Assembly (NCBI GenBank): GCA_028281005.1
Contig: JANQKS010000037.1
Location: forward strand, 1 to 60,007
Length of the DNA: 60,007 nucleotides
Direction: 5' to 3'
From: Pseudomonadales bacterium
GTDB lineage: Bacteria > Pseudomonadota > Gammaproteobacteria > Pseudomonadales > Azotimanducaceae
Part shown: positions 25,050 through 34,645 of the stretch, in pieces
Layout of the letters: each line of letters opens with the position of its first letter
Position numbering within the stretch: position 1 is the first letter of the stretch
Made by a program: the position numbers and the translations under genes
The notes under the pieces: generated by a model
What the model was told of the DNA's origin: nothing
Database searches by the model: none
Seen by the model: only the letters and a program-made list of their open reading frames with translations

Positions 25050-26236
25050 CTACGTTTTGCGTTGAACTCAGCCAGCACCTCATCGGTATGTTCGCCGAGC
25101 AACGGCGGCCGTTGATATAAACCGGTAGGAGTGGTTTGATATTTAATCGGGTTGGCCGCCAGGGTGGCTGCAGGGTTGTCGTTGCCGGGGATTTGAAACT
25201 CCTCCAGCATGGCGCGAGCGGCGACATGGGGATCGTCGAACACCTCCGCCATGGTATTGGCCGGTCCCACCGGCACTTTGCCGCCGAGCAGGTCGACAAT
25301 CTCCTGCTTGGTTTTGGTTGAGGTCCAGTTAGCCACCTCGGCTTCGGTAAAATCCTGGTTGGCCGCGCGTTTGGCGTTGCTGCTGGTGCGGTCGTCGGTG
25401 ATCAAATCTTCGCGTTGCATGGCTTCACATAGATACTGCCAATGTCGCTCCACCGGCGCTGCAATCGCCACGCGGCCGTCTTTGGCGGGGAACAAGCTGA
25501 ACGGCACCAGCACCCGCCGTCCGGGTTTGGGTTCTTGTTGGGTGAGGCTGAAAGAAGAGATGTGTGAGCGCAGCAGCGTCATCACCGCGTCGTACATTGC
25601 CACGTCAAAAAACTCACCTTTGCCCGTACGCCGGGCCTTGTGCACGGCGGACACCAAACCCAGCGCCATCAAGGTGCCGGGGTAGATGTCCGAGATCGCC
25701 ACCGGCCAGAGGTCACCGGTGGCTTCCACCAAGCCGCCCACACTTTGGCCCGCCACATCTAAACAGGGCCATTCGCCGTAGGGGCTTTGTCCGGTGCGTT
25801 CATCCCCATAACCGCGGATCGCACCGTAGACAATTTGCGGGTTGCGCGCGGCTATGGTCTCGTACCCTAATCCGAGATCGTCCATGACGCCGCCGCGCAT
25901 GTTTTCGACCACCGCGTCGGCCTGCTCACACAACGTCAGGAAAATTTCCTTGTCGCTGTCTTGTTTTAAGTCCAAACACACACTGCGTTTGTTGCGGTTG
26001 ACTGCGGCAAACGCCATGCCGTAATCCGCGCCGTCATCGGCGGGTTTGAAGGCGTGATGGTAGTTGGGAGGAAACGGCGGCACCGGCCGAAAACCGTCCC
26101 CGCCGGGGGGTTCGACTTTGATCACGTTGGCGCCCAGGTCTGCCAGCAGGGCGGTGCCAAACGGTCCGGCAAACGCCATGGTGCAGTCGATGATGATGAT
26201 GTCGTCCAACGGACCGCTGCGTTGTTGCTCTGCCAT
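25046..26236 (-). CDS. CaiB/BaiF-type CoA-transferase (1)
   Basis: This 396-residue class III CoA-transferase has IIDCTMAFAGPFGTALLADL, GANVIKVEPPGGD, NRNKRSVCLDLK, VENMRGGVMDDLGL and the probable catalytic Asp in AISDIYPG. These enzymes transfer CoA between acids through aspartyl-CoA intermediates and work as interlocked dimers. It is divergent from a second such gene (68 bases apart), so the two may act as a pair on one substrate. Confidence 0.9.
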   Translation of the reverse strand: MAEQQRSGPLDDIIIIDCTMAFAGPFGTALLADLGANVIKVEPPGGDGFRPVPPFPPNYHHAFKPADDGADYGMAFAAVNRNKRSVCLDLKQDSDKEIFLTLCEQADAVVENMRGGVMDDLGLGYETIAARNPQIVYGAIRGYGDERTGQSPYGEWPCLDVAGQSVGGLVEATGDLWPVAISDIYPGTLMALGLVSAVHKARRTGKGEFFDVAMYDAVMTLLRSHISSFSLTQQEPKPGRRVLVPFSLFPAKDGRVAIAAPVERHWQYLCEAMQREDLITDDRTSSNAKRAANQDFTEAEVANWTSTKTKQEIVDLLGGKVPVGPANTMAEVFDDPHVAARAMLEEFQIPGNDNPAATLAANPIKYQTTPTGLYQRPPLLGEHTDEVLAEFNAKRS

Positions 26237-26304
26237 GCGCCTCTCCTCTCTAGGTCTTATACTGCGCCAGTGTATCGAAAAGTGGCGGGGAGGCCAGGAC
26301 GTTC

Positions 26305-27501
26305 ATGGCGCAAGAGTTGTTGCTGGAAGGAATCAAAGTGGTGGAGGTCAGTTCGTGGATAGCAGCCCCCTCTTGCGGGGCGATGCTGGCCGACCGTGGC
26401 GCGCAAGTATTAAAAGTGGAGCCACCTGAGGTTGGGGATGCCTACCGCAACTACTATCAGATGCCGCCAAGCCCCAATTCCGCAGTGAACTTTACTTGGA
26501 TCTTGGACAACCGCAACAAACGCTCCATCACCCTCAATCTGAAATCTGACCAAGGCAAATCCATTCTGCATCGTTTGGTGGCCGAGTGTGACATCTACAT
26601 CACCAATCAGCCGCTGGCGTTTCGACGTGAGCAACACCTCACCTGGGAAGATCTCCAACCGCTGAATGAACGCATGATTTATGCATCGATCACCGCTTAT
26701 GGCGAAGAAGGTCCCGAGCGCGACCGCGAAGGGTTTGACCTTGTGGGGTATTGGTCCCGCTCAGGGTTGATGAACCAAATGCGGCACAAGGGTATTGAAC
26801 CGTTTCAAGCCATGGCCGGCATGGGTGACCATCCTACCGCGGTGGCCTTGTACGGCAGCATCATGACGGCGCTGTTTAACCGCGAGCGCACCGGTAAGGG
26901 GGCTAAGGTGCACACGTCTCTGTTGGCCAACGGGTTGTGGTCGGCCTCGTGTTTTGCGCAAGCGGCGTGGGCGGAGGCAGACTTCTCGCAAATCCCCGGC
27001 CAACGCCTCACCACGGCGCTGTATCTGGCCGCAGACAACCGCTGGATTCAATTCTCGATGGTCCGCCAGGTGGAAGACTTCGACCGACTGGTGCTGGCGC
27101 TAGGGCATCCGGAGTGGCTCATTGATGAACGTTTCAATACACCAGAGCAGCGCTTGGACCACCATGCAGAGTTTACCCAGATGATGCGCGACGTCATCGC
27201 CGAGAAATCCTCTGCCGAGTGGATGGCCTTGTTTGCCGAACAGAATGTGCCTGCGGCACTGGTCGCAGAGTTTCAAGATCTGCCCCAAGACCCCCAGGTG
27301 CTGTTGAATGACATGGCCATGCCAGCGGTGGAAGCGCTTGGCATGGAGCGGGTGATCCGCGACCCGATCAACGTGGACGGTTTAGCCCGGGTAGGTGCCA
27401 AGGCGGCGCCGGAGATGGGGGAACACACCGACGCTGTGTTGGCGGAGCTTGGTTACAGCCCGTCCGACATCGCCACGCTACGCGAGGCGGGGATTGTCTA
27501 A
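26305..27501 (+). CDS. CaiB/BaiF-type CoA-transferase (2)
   Basis: This 398-residue paralogue of the divergent gene has VVEVSSWIAAPSCGAMLADR, AQVLKVEPPEVGD, NRNKRSITLNLKSDQG and the probable catalytic Asp in AGMGDHPTAV. Two CaiB-type genes side by side often occur where one protein forms the CoA ester or the pair forms a heteromer. The stop overlaps the TTG start of the following MFS gene, so the two are co-translated. Confidence 0.9.
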   Translation: MAQELLLEGIKVVEVSSWIAAPSCGAMLADRGAQVLKVEPPEVGDAYRNYYQMPPSPNSAVNFTWILDNRNKRSITLNLKSDQGKSILHRLVAECDIYITNQPLAFRREQHLTWEDLQPLNERMIYASITAYGEEGPERDREGFDLVGYWSRSGLMNQMRHKGIEPFQAMAGMGDHPTAVALYGSIMTALFNRERTGKGAKVHTSLLANGLWSASCFAQAAWAEADFSQIPGQRLTTALYLAADNRWIQFSMVRQVEDFDRLVLALGHPEWLIDERFNTPEQRLDHHAEFTQMMRDVIAEKSSAEWMALFAEQNVPAALVAEFQDLPQDPQVLLNDMAMPAVEALGMERVIRDPINVDGLARVGAKAAPEMGEHTDAVLAELGYSPSDIATLREAGIV

Positions 27502-29119
27502 ACTCTCAGCCCCCCTGCAGGTACCGATCTTTCGTGCCCTGTGGATAGCCAACATCGGTTCTAACTTCGGCAGCTTGGTCCAGGCAGTGGGTGCTGCCTG
27601 GCTGATGACGCTGATTGCGGAATCGGACACCCTGGTGGCTTTGGTGCAAGCCTCCACCACCTTACCCATCATGGCGTTTTCGCTGCTGTCCGGCGCCATT
27701 GCCGACGGCTACAACCGCCGCCGTGTGATGTTGTATGCGCAAGCGTTTATGTTTGTTAGCTCCGCAGCGCTGACTGCGACTGCTTTCTTAGGCTATATCA
27801 ATGCGTGGCTGCTGTTGGGTTTCACCTTTCTCATTGGCAGCGGCATGGCATTCCACAACCCGGCTTGGCAAGCGTCGGCGCGGGATTTTGTCGGCAAAGA
27901 CCTGGTGCCGTCCGCGGTTTTGTTAAACGGCGTCGGTTTCAACGTAACGCGCAGCGTGGCGCCCGCCATCGGCGGTTCCATTGTTGCCGCGGCCGGTGCG
28001 GTGGCCGCCTTTGTCATCAACACCATCAGCTACCTAGGTTTGATCGCCGCCGTGTGGTCTTGGGAAGGCCCCCCTAAATCTGCAGGGCAAACCCGTGAGC
28101 GTTTGCGCTCCGCCATTGTTGCTGGTGTGCGTTATGTGACCTTGTCTCCGCATCTGATGCGCATTTATGCCCGGGGATTTGTGTTTGGCTTCAGCAATAT
28201 TGTGGTATTGGCGTTGTTGCCGCTGGTGGCGCGGGACTCGCTGCGAGGGGATTCGCTCACGTTTGGGATATTGTTAGGTGGTTTTGGCCTGGGCGCGGTG
28301 GTGGGTGGTTTAACTTCCGCGCGGCTGTCTGAGCGTTTCGACAATGAACAGAAAGTTAAAATGTCCTTCTTAGCTTTTGCCGTGAGCGCCTTGCTGATGA
28401 GCATCAGCCAATGGTTGTGGCTGACGCTGGTGGCGGTGTTGTTGGCCGGCTGGGCATGGGTGATGGCCCTGGCTTTGTTTAACACCAGTGTGCAGTTGTC
28501 TACCCCGCGCTGGGTAGTGGGGCGTGCCTTGTCCCTGTATCAAATGTTCACCTTTGGCGGCATGGCGTTGGGCAGCTGGGTGTGGGGGAGTTGGGTTGAA
28601 ACTCATGATATCGCCACTGCCTTTCAACTCGCCGCGGGTGTGATGGCGCTTGGCTGGTTGATGGGTTTGCGCTGGCCGTTGTCGGTGGTCACCGATCTCA
28701 ACTTGGATCCGTTGGGGCGCTGGCAGGAGCCGCCGGTGGGTTTGGACATCGTCTCCCGCAGCGGCCCCATCTCCATTGCTGTTGAGTATTTGATTCAAGA
28801 ACCCGATTTACCTGCCTTTCTGAAGCTCATGGCGGAGCGCCAGCGCATTCGACGGCGGGATGGCGCCCGTCAATGGACGCTACTGCGTAACTTGGAAAAC
28901 ACCCAACAATGGATAGAGCGATTCGAGCTGCCCACCTGGGCCGACTATGTCCGTTTCCACACCCGCACCACCTATGAAGATGGCTTGGTGGGTGAGCAGA
29001 TTCGCGCCTTACACCAAGGCGAAGGTTTACCCAACGTACGCCGTATGTTGGTTCGAGATCCGGAGCGCGGGGTCAGGCGGGAGACGCCTCTGCCAGAAAC
29101 GCCAACACCGCTTGATTAA
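27494..29119 (+). CDS. MFS transporter of the MFS_3 (EntS-like) family
   Basis: I place the start at TTG 27494, overlapping the CaiB stop, after GAGGCGGGG. About 12 helices span residues 10-400 (FRALWIANIGSNFGSLVQAV, GAIADGYNRRRVMLYAQA, GFNVTRSVAPAIGGSIVAAA). A cytoplasmic C-terminal domain of about 110 residues, rich in Trp and Arg, follows, as in PF05977 exporters. It probably exports a small metabolite or drug. Its 3' end overlaps the convergent hydrolase gene by 47 bases. Confidence 0.85.
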   Translation: MSKLSAPLQVPIFRALWIANIGSNFGSLVQAVGAAWLMTLIAESDTLVALVQASTTLPIMAFSLLSGAIADGYNRRRVMLYAQAFMFVSSAALTATAFLGYINAWLLLGFTFLIGSGMAFHNPAWQASARDFVGKDLVPSAVLLNGVGFNVTRSVAPAIGGSIVAAAGAVAAFVINTISYLGLIAAVWSWEGPPKSAGQTRERLRSAIVAGVRYVTLSPHLMRIYARGFVFGFSNIVVLALLPLVARDSLRGDSLTFGILLGGFGLGAVVGGLTSARLSERFDNEQKVKMSFLAFAVSALLMSISQWLWLTLVAVLLAGWAWVMALALFNTSVQLSTPRWVVGRALSLYQMFTFGGMALGSWVWGSWVETHDIATAFQLAAGVMALGWLMGLRWPLSVVTDLNLDPLGRWQEPPVGLDIVSRSGPISIAVEYLIQEPDLPAFLKLMAERQRIRRRDGARQWTLLRNLENTQQWIERFELPTWADYVRFHTRTTYEDGLVGEQIRALHQGEGLPNVRRMLVRDPERGVRRETPLPETPTPLD

Positions 29120-29864
29120 AGCCGTCGGCGGCTTCGATGTTGACCGAATGGCCCCCTTCCAGCACCGCCACGCGCAAGTCCGGGTAGCGTTCTTGCAGAG
29201 CAGCCAGGTCGGTTTGAAAGGACTTTTCGTACACACCGTTGGTCAGCAATAGCGGCTTTTTGAGCTCGGCCAAACGCTGGGTACAGTTTAGTTCACCGCC
29301 CAGAGCACCACCGAGTTGGATGGCTGTATGTGTTATCGCGTCGGCCTTTTCGACCAACGTTTCTTTCACGTGGTCTGGAAAACGCCGCGCATGTATTGGG
29401 TGGTAGGGGAGCTTGCGCACGTCGGTCTGTTGGGAATGTGATTGCGCTGCAGCGGCGTCGCGGCGATCCCGCGGTCGGTTAGTGAGGGGTCCAAACGCCG
29501 AGCGTGAATTGGTGACCACCACTTTATCGATATGCTGCGGCAGTTGCAGGGCATAGTGAATCACCAGGCCGGCACCGTACGATTGGCCGGTCACCGTCCA
29601 ATGCTCGATGCCCTGTGCGTGGCGAATCGCCTCAAATTGATTGATGTAGGCATCTATACTGTAGAGGCTTGGGTCGCTCGGTGTGGGTGAGTCCCCATGG
29701 CCCCACAACTCCACCATGACCAGGAAATAGTCCCTAGCCAACGCCTCAACGTTTAGCAACCATTGCCCGTTGCAGGACATAAAGCCGTGCAACAGCATGA
29801 TGGCCGGGTTTGATGGCTCGCCCAGGGTTTGGTGGGCTAAGGCGGGCGGTGATTCTGCATGCAT
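29073..29864 (-). CDS. Alpha/beta hydrolase
   Basis: This 263-residue protein has the oxyanion strand IMLLHGFMSCNGQW, the nucleophile elbow GQSYGAG, a late Asp in the LLLTNGVYE region and the catalytic His in EGGHSVN. There is no signal peptide. Such enzymes cleave ester or C-C bonds; in this block it may hydrolyse a ring-cleavage or ester intermediate. It lies 13 bases downstream of the CocE/NonD gene on the same strand, suggesting co-transcription. Confidence 0.85.
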   Translation of the reverse strand: MHAESPPALAHQTLGEPSNPAIMLLHGFMSCNGQWLLNVEALARDYFLVMVELWGHGDSPTPSDPSLYSIDAYINQFEAIRHAQGIEHWTVTGQSYGAGLVIHYALQLPQHIDKVVVTNSRSAFGPLTNRPRDRRDAAAAQSHSQQTDVRKLPYHPIHARRFPDHVKETLVEKADAITHTAIQLGGALGGELNCTQRLAELKKPLLLTNGVYEKSFQTDLAALQERYPDLRVAVLEGGHSVNIEAADGFNQAVLAFLAEASPA

Positions 29865-29877
29865 GCCGTTTGTTGAC

Positions 29878-31908
29878 TCAGCGTGTCGCTACCGCGGCGG
29901 CTTCGCCACCGCTGACCACGGGCAAAATGATGTGGGAGCCTTGCTCAGCACCACGGTGCACCTGGATAGTGGGAGCTTGTTTGCCTTGGGGGTCAGGATA
30001 GAGCGCAAAGTTGGCGGCATCTGCCCCGGCGATGGTCAGCCGCAGCCGGTGGCCTGCATCGATGACAATCGCGGTGCCCATGATGTCGAACTCCAGCAGG
30101 GTGGGTTCACCCGGCGTCAACGGCGCTAAATCTTCGGCATAAGATCGATGGTAAGGCAGACCGAAGTTGTTAAACGGCGCTTCACTGGTTTTACGATGGG
30201 AAGCGCGCACCACACCCTCGGTGATGTAGTGGGAGCGGCCTTCTGTATCAATTTCTTCTAAGTAGACCATCACATCACCATCGGTGTGATCCGACGACAC
30301 CACCAGATGTGCGGTTGGGTAACCCACGATGGTCATGTCCTCGGACAGGGCAGCGGTGGTATAAGTGAGCGCCTTTTCGTTTTCCGCGCTGCGCTCGTCA
30401 AAGTAGGTGGCGCCGGCTGGTGTGTTGCGGCGGGTGCCGTAACCGTTCATCCAACGAGAAAACGAACCTTTACGAGAGGTGTAATCCACAGTGTAGGTAT
30501 CCGCACCGGCTGCTGCGGGCGGCATGGAAGTGAGAGTACCATCGTTGACGGATGCCACGGTGCCGGAGGTTGCACCATCCAAGTAGAGACGGGTGGCGGC
30601 TGTGGGTACCGGCCACACGTCTGAACTCAACCAATTTGTGCCGTCTTCTGCCGCCGCTTCGTCCAGCGTCGGCGCGGTCTCTTCAATATCCGGCGGCAGT
30701 GTATGGTTGCCGTTCATAACAAAATAATGCACGGGGTTATCATCCAGCACGCCGTTGTCGATGTCTTTTAACCAATAGTCGTACCAACGCAGCATTTCCG
30801 TTTTGTGCACCATGCCGCCGTAACCACCACTGTGGACCCACGGGCCGATCATCATTTTCTGATTGGCACGCCCTTCTAAGGTCGCGTACATCCAGGCTTG
30901 TTGGGTGGTGTAAATGTCATACCAGCCGATTAGGTGGTAAATGCCGACTCCGGATGCTGCGATGGCATCTGCATCGTCGATGCTGGCGATGACTTTGTCC
31001 CAAGACCAATGGCCACCGTTTAGCGTATCCACCGAAAAATTGCGCAGCTCATAACCAGGCTGCACCAGGTCCCGCGCCCACAGGTTTTGTTTGTGTTGTT
31101 CGATCGCTTCCGCGCGCATCACACCTTCTAGGTCTTCGTCCACTTTGGCCGGCATACCCGCTTCACCCAAATCTTGGGCTTGTGTGCCTTGCCCCCACTG
31201 TTCGACGAAGTCCTGCTTATAGGCGCCGCCCCGGTTGATGAAGTCATACGCAGTGGGGCCGGCCATTTCCGGGAATATGGCTTTTAGGGCGGGTGGTGCT
31301 TGGGTGGCGGCTTGATACTGCGTCATGCCGGGATAGGAACGCCCGGCCATGCCAACTTTGCCGTTGCTCCAGGGTTGTGCTGCGAGCCACTCAATGATGG
31401 CGTAAGAATCTTCGGTTTCTTCCACAGAAAATGCGCCATGGTGTACACCATAGGAGGCGCCGGTGCCGCGCGCATCTGCCACAGCGACCGCATAACCGTG
31501 ACTCAGCAGATGTTTTAGAATCGGATCGTTTTCGCCCCGGGTGATGAGTTCACCGTCTTCGCCTTCTTGAGCACGGATGTAGCGGGTGTAATGCAACACC
31601 ACGGGTACCGGTTTCGTCGGGGTAGCACCCTCCCGAGTGGGCAAAAAGACATCGATGGCGAGCTTGGTGCCGTCGGCGGCGGGTATGTAGCGGGAACTTC
31701 GTTGCATCCCATCCCACACAGCGGGGTCTGGGCTTTCATAGCTGCCGAAGCTGGAGGTTACTTCGCTTGCAGGTGCAGCTTGGTCCGCACCGCTTGGCTC
31801 AGGTGCAGCGGTGCTAGGTGTTTCTGCAGAGCCGCAACCTGCCAACAACAGGATGGCAACCGAACCGGCAGCAAATAGATTCAAGTGCGTGTGGTGACTA
31901 TGGCGCAT
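29878..31908 (-). CDS. CocE/NonD-family hydrolase, lipoprotein
   Basis: The start at 31908 (MRHSHHTHLNLF) follows GGGGAGATCC and gives a lipoprotein signal with the lipobox LLAGC (C25). The catalytic alpha/beta domain has YIPAADGTKLAIDVFLPTRE, the nucleophile region VGMAGRSYPGMTQY and YAVAVADARGTGAS. The C-terminal jelly-roll domain has TIVGYPTAHLVVSSDHTDGD and GHRLRLTIAGADAANFAL. The family cleaves esters or X-Pro peptides. Being envelope-anchored and next to a TonB receptor, it may process a substrate before or after uptake. Confidence 0.88.
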   Translation of the reverse strand: MRHSHHTHLNLFAAGSVAILLLAGCGSAETPSTAAPEPSGADQAAPASEVTSSFGSYESPDPAVWDGMQRSSRYIPAADGTKLAIDVFLPTREGATPTKPVPVVLHYTRYIRAQEGEDGELITRGENDPILKHLLSHGYAVAVADARGTGASYGVHHGAFSVEETEDSYAIIEWLAAQPWSNGKVGMAGRSYPGMTQYQAATQAPPALKAIFPEMAGPTAYDFINRGGAYKQDFVEQWGQGTQAQDLGEAGMPAKVDEDLEGVMRAEAIEQHKQNLWARDLVQPGYELRNFSVDTLNGGHWSWDKVIASIDDADAIAASGVGIYHLIGWYDIYTTQQAWMYATLEGRANQKMMIGPWVHSGGYGGMVHKTEMLRWYDYWLKDIDNGVLDDNPVHYFVMNGNHTLPPDIEETAPTLDEAAAEDGTNWLSSDVWPVPTAATRLYLDGATSGTVASVNDGTLTSMPPAAAGADTYTVDYTSRKGSFSRWMNGYGTRRNTPAGATYFDERSAENEKALTYTTAALSEDMTIVGYPTAHLVVSSDHTDGDVMVYLEEIDTEGRSHYITEGVVRASHRKTSEAPFNNFGLPYHRSYAEDLAPLTPGEPTLLEFDIMGTAIVIDAGHRLRLTIAGADAANFALYPDPQGKQAPTIQVHRGAEQGSHIILPVVSGGEAAAVATR

Positions 31909-31982
31909 CGGATCTCCCCGTCGATGGTTGCGTCCATCATACACCGGTTCGCACGCGTCGCGTTCACCCAGCTTGCGGGTAC

Positions 31983-32006
31983 AAAAAAGCCGGGCGTTTG
32001 CCCGGC
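31983..32006 (-). terminator. Rho-independent terminator of the TonB receptor gene
   Basis: Read leftward: GCCGGGC, AAAC loop, GCCCGGC, then TTTTTT. It lies about 55 bases after the receptor's stop and before the CocE/NonD start, so these two genes are separate transcripts. Confidence 0.85.
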
Positions 32007-32014
32007 TGTGTTGA

Positions 32015-32036
32015 AGCGAAAGCACGTGCTTTCGCT
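32015..32036. repeat. Perfect 22-bp palindrome
   Basis: The 11-base arm AGCGAAAGCAC is followed directly by its exact complement GTGCTTTCGCT, with CACGTG at the centre. It lies between the receptor's stop and the terminator. It could be a second hairpin in the transcript end or a protein site. Confidence 0.6.
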
Positions 32037-32059
32037 GTTAAGGTGGCAATTTAGGTGGA

Positions 32060-34459
32060 CTAAAAACGATAAGTGGCGTCCAGCATGATGGTTCGCCCTC
32101 GAGACAGGGTGACAAAGTCGTCGCCGAGAATCTCGTAGGCGTGCTGAATCGTATACTCATCCGTGAGATTGCGCCCGGTCACGCCTATCTCCCAGCTGTC
32201 GTCCGCCGCGGCGATGGACACACGCGCATCCCACTTGGTGAAGGAATCCTGCTTGCCGAGCGGTGAGAAGTCCTGGCGTACAAAGTACTCATCGGAGTAG
32301 TACATAGACACCGAAGCAAACAGATTCAGCGAATCGCTCAATTGTGATTGCCAATCCAGGTTGACGTTGGCTTCCCATTCCGGGACACGCTCCAGGTTTT
32401 CACCGTCCAGATCCGCTTGGCCGTCCACACAGGAGGGATCCAAATTGTTGCCGTCGCGGTCGACTGGGCATTGCGCCTGATTAAAATCGTCGTAAGTAGC
32501 GTCTACCCAGGCAACTGCGCCGGTGACTCTCAAATTGTCGGTGGCTTGCACGATGCCTTCGATTTCAAAACCTTCGACCTCGGCCGAGGAGGCATTGTTG
32601 ATGATAAAGCGCGTACCGTCATAAGAAGACGTCTGCAAGTTGTCAAACTGCATGGTGTACAAGGCGACGTTTAAGCTGGCGCGGCCGTCCCACAACACCA
32701 TCTTGGCGCCAATCTCAAAACTTTCCGCTTCTTCGTCTTCATAGTCGAAGGTGCCATTGCCGTCTTGCAGGGTGATACCCGCCGCCATCTCTGCTGGCGA
32801 CAGCGTCGGCATACCGGTAAAACGCTGACACCAAGCCGGGTCGGCGCAGGCGTTTAACGTATAGGTGCCGATGTTGCCGTCGTTGGCTTTTAACCCGCCG
32901 GCTTTGGAGCCGGTGGCCCAAGCGAAGTAGACCATCAGGTCGTCGGTGGCATCAAACTGTACGCGAATGGCCGGGTCCAAGGAGTCGTCTTCACGCTCCT
33001 GGAAAAACAGGTAGTTGTCGATGTGGAACAGGTAAGTACGATCGACGGGCACTGGGTTCACAAAGTCGGGATAAATCGCCGAACTCGAGGAACCCACCGC
33101 GTCTTGGGTTTCGTCGGTATAGCGGATGTCGCCAATGACACGAAAGCGATCGGTCACGTTCCAGGTCAGCTGTCCGTATACGGAGAAGGCATCCTGGTCG
33201 CGCTTGATGTTGCGAATGGCGCCGACACCCCCAGCAGAGTCAGGCGGCAGTAAAAAGCCAGGTACACCGAGAATCACGCCGCCAAAGAAGTTGGCCAGGG
33301 GTACCGAGAAGGGTGAGTGTTGCACGGTTTCCAACTCGGAATCTTGGTACCAGGCACCGACGATGTACTCAAACGTCTGGCCGATCGGCGATAGCAACCG
33401 AATCTCAGCGGTCATCTGCTCGTATTCGTCGCCAAGGTCTGTGTTCAGCAAGAAATCCGGGCTGCCATCCACATCCAATCGCCATGAGGTTTCCGTTTCC
33501 CAGCGGTTGAAGATGCCGGTGAGGGTGTGATCACCCAATTGATGATCAATGGTGAGCGTTGCCAGATCCCATTCATGGTTGTAGAAATCCTCCGGGCCCA
33601 CGCCGGTGCTCACACGACGGGTATCATCGTCGCGAAACTCCGGTGACGGGTCACTGGAGATGGCGGTCATCAGGCCCGGTGCAACCAACTGATTACTGCG
33701 GCCTTCGGTTTCGGAGTCGCCCCGTTCGATTTTTAAATTGACCAAGGTGTCTTCGGTGGCATCCCAGTCGAAGGTGGCGCGCACGGCGTAACGGTCTTCT
33801 TCGGGTTCGTCGCCGGACACGAAGGGGTTGTTCACCCAGCCACCGGTGTCGTCGAAGCGGTAAGCCAGGCGTGCACGGAAGTTGTCACTCAACGGGCCCG
33901 ACAGGTAGCCGCTGATCCCATAACTTTCGAATTCGGTTTCGTACATGGCTTTGACGCTGCCTTCAAACTCTTCTGTCGGCTGCGCACTGGCGACGTTAAT
34001 GGCGCCGGACATGGTGCTTTTGCCGAACAGAGCGCCCTGTGGCCCGCGTGCCACTTCTATGCGCTCAACGTCAAGGAAGGCCGACTCTAGGCATTTGCCC
34101 CGGGCGCAGTACACGCCGTCCTGGAAGACGGGGACTGAGGAGTCGAAAGCGAGGTTAGTGATGGCGGAGCCTAAGCCACGTACCCTCACGGCCCAGCTGC
34201 CGAACGTTTTTTGCACCTGGAAGCCGGGTACGTAACTTTGAAAGTCGCCGAGATCGACGATGTCGTATTTTTCGACAAATTCCCCGGTGACCACGCCGAC
34301 GGAAATCGGCACGTCCTGCAGGTTTTCCGAGCGTTTGGTGGCAGTGACCACAATTTCTTCAAGTACCGGACTATCTTGTGCGAAGGCCTGCCCGCTGAGC
34401 ATGAGCATGAGCATAAAGGCGCTAACCACACAGAAGCCACGCAATGCGCGTGTTGGCAT
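32060..34459 (-). CDS. TonB-dependent outer-membrane receptor
   Basis: The start at 34459 (MPTRALRGFCVV) follows GGGAGAGA and gives a signal peptide ending SGQAFAQ. The TonB box is near LEEIVVTATKRSENLQDVPI, followed by a plug (VARGPQGALFGKSTMSGAIN) and a 22-strand barrel ending in aromatic TYRF. An unusual pair of Cys lies in the plug (YCARGKCLE). This COG1629 type is common in catabolic clusters and imports hydrophobic or bulky ligands. It is divergent from the P450 gene. Confidence 0.92.
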   Translation of the reverse strand: MPTRALRGFCVVSAFMLMLMLSGQAFAQDSPVLEEIVVTATKRSENLQDVPISVGVVTGEFVEKYDIVDLGDFQSYVPGFQVQKTFGSWAVRVRGLGSAITNLAFDSSVPVFQDGVYCARGKCLESAFLDVERIEVARGPQGALFGKSTMSGAINVASAQPTEEFEGSVKAMYETEFESYGISGYLSGPLSDNFRARLAYRFDDTGGWVNNPFVSGDEPEEDRYAVRATFDWDATEDTLVNLKIERGDSETEGRSNQLVAPGLMTAISSDPSPEFRDDDTRRVSTGVGPEDFYNHEWDLATLTIDHQLGDHTLTGIFNRWETETSWRLDVDGSPDFLLNTDLGDEYEQMTAEIRLLSPIGQTFEYIVGAWYQDSELETVQHSPFSVPLANFFGGVILGVPGFLLPPDSAGGVGAIRNIKRDQDAFSVYGQLTWNVTDRFRVIGDIRYTDETQDAVGSSSSAIYPDFVNPVPVDRTYLFHIDNYLFFQEREDDSLDPAIRVQFDATDDLMVYFAWATGSKAGGLKANDGNIGTYTLNACADPAWCQRFTGMPTLSPAEMAAGITLQDGNGTFDYEDEEAESFEIGAKMVLWDGRASLNVALYTMQFDNLQTSSYDGTRFIINNASSAEVEGFEIEGIVQATDNLRVTGAVAWVDATYDDFNQAQCPVDRDGNNLDPSCVDGQADLDGENLERVPEWEANVNLDWQSQLSDSLNLFASVSMYYSDEYFVRQDFSPLGKQDSFTKWDARVSIAAADDSWEIGVTGRNLTDEYTIQHAYEILGDDFVTLSRGRTIMLDATYRF

Positions 34460-34645
34460 GTTCTCTCTCCCGTTGTTTCTCCAATTCTCCAGTAAACCCC
34501 TCGGCCGCCACATTGACTGCTTTTGTGTAAGCGGTGATTTGGGTCTACACGGAAAATTCTATGCAAACTGGCGCACTGTGTAAAATGATTTGACGCTGGG
34601 CAAAGTTATCGCCAACAATACCCCTAGCGTGAGAGGGGAAATCAC

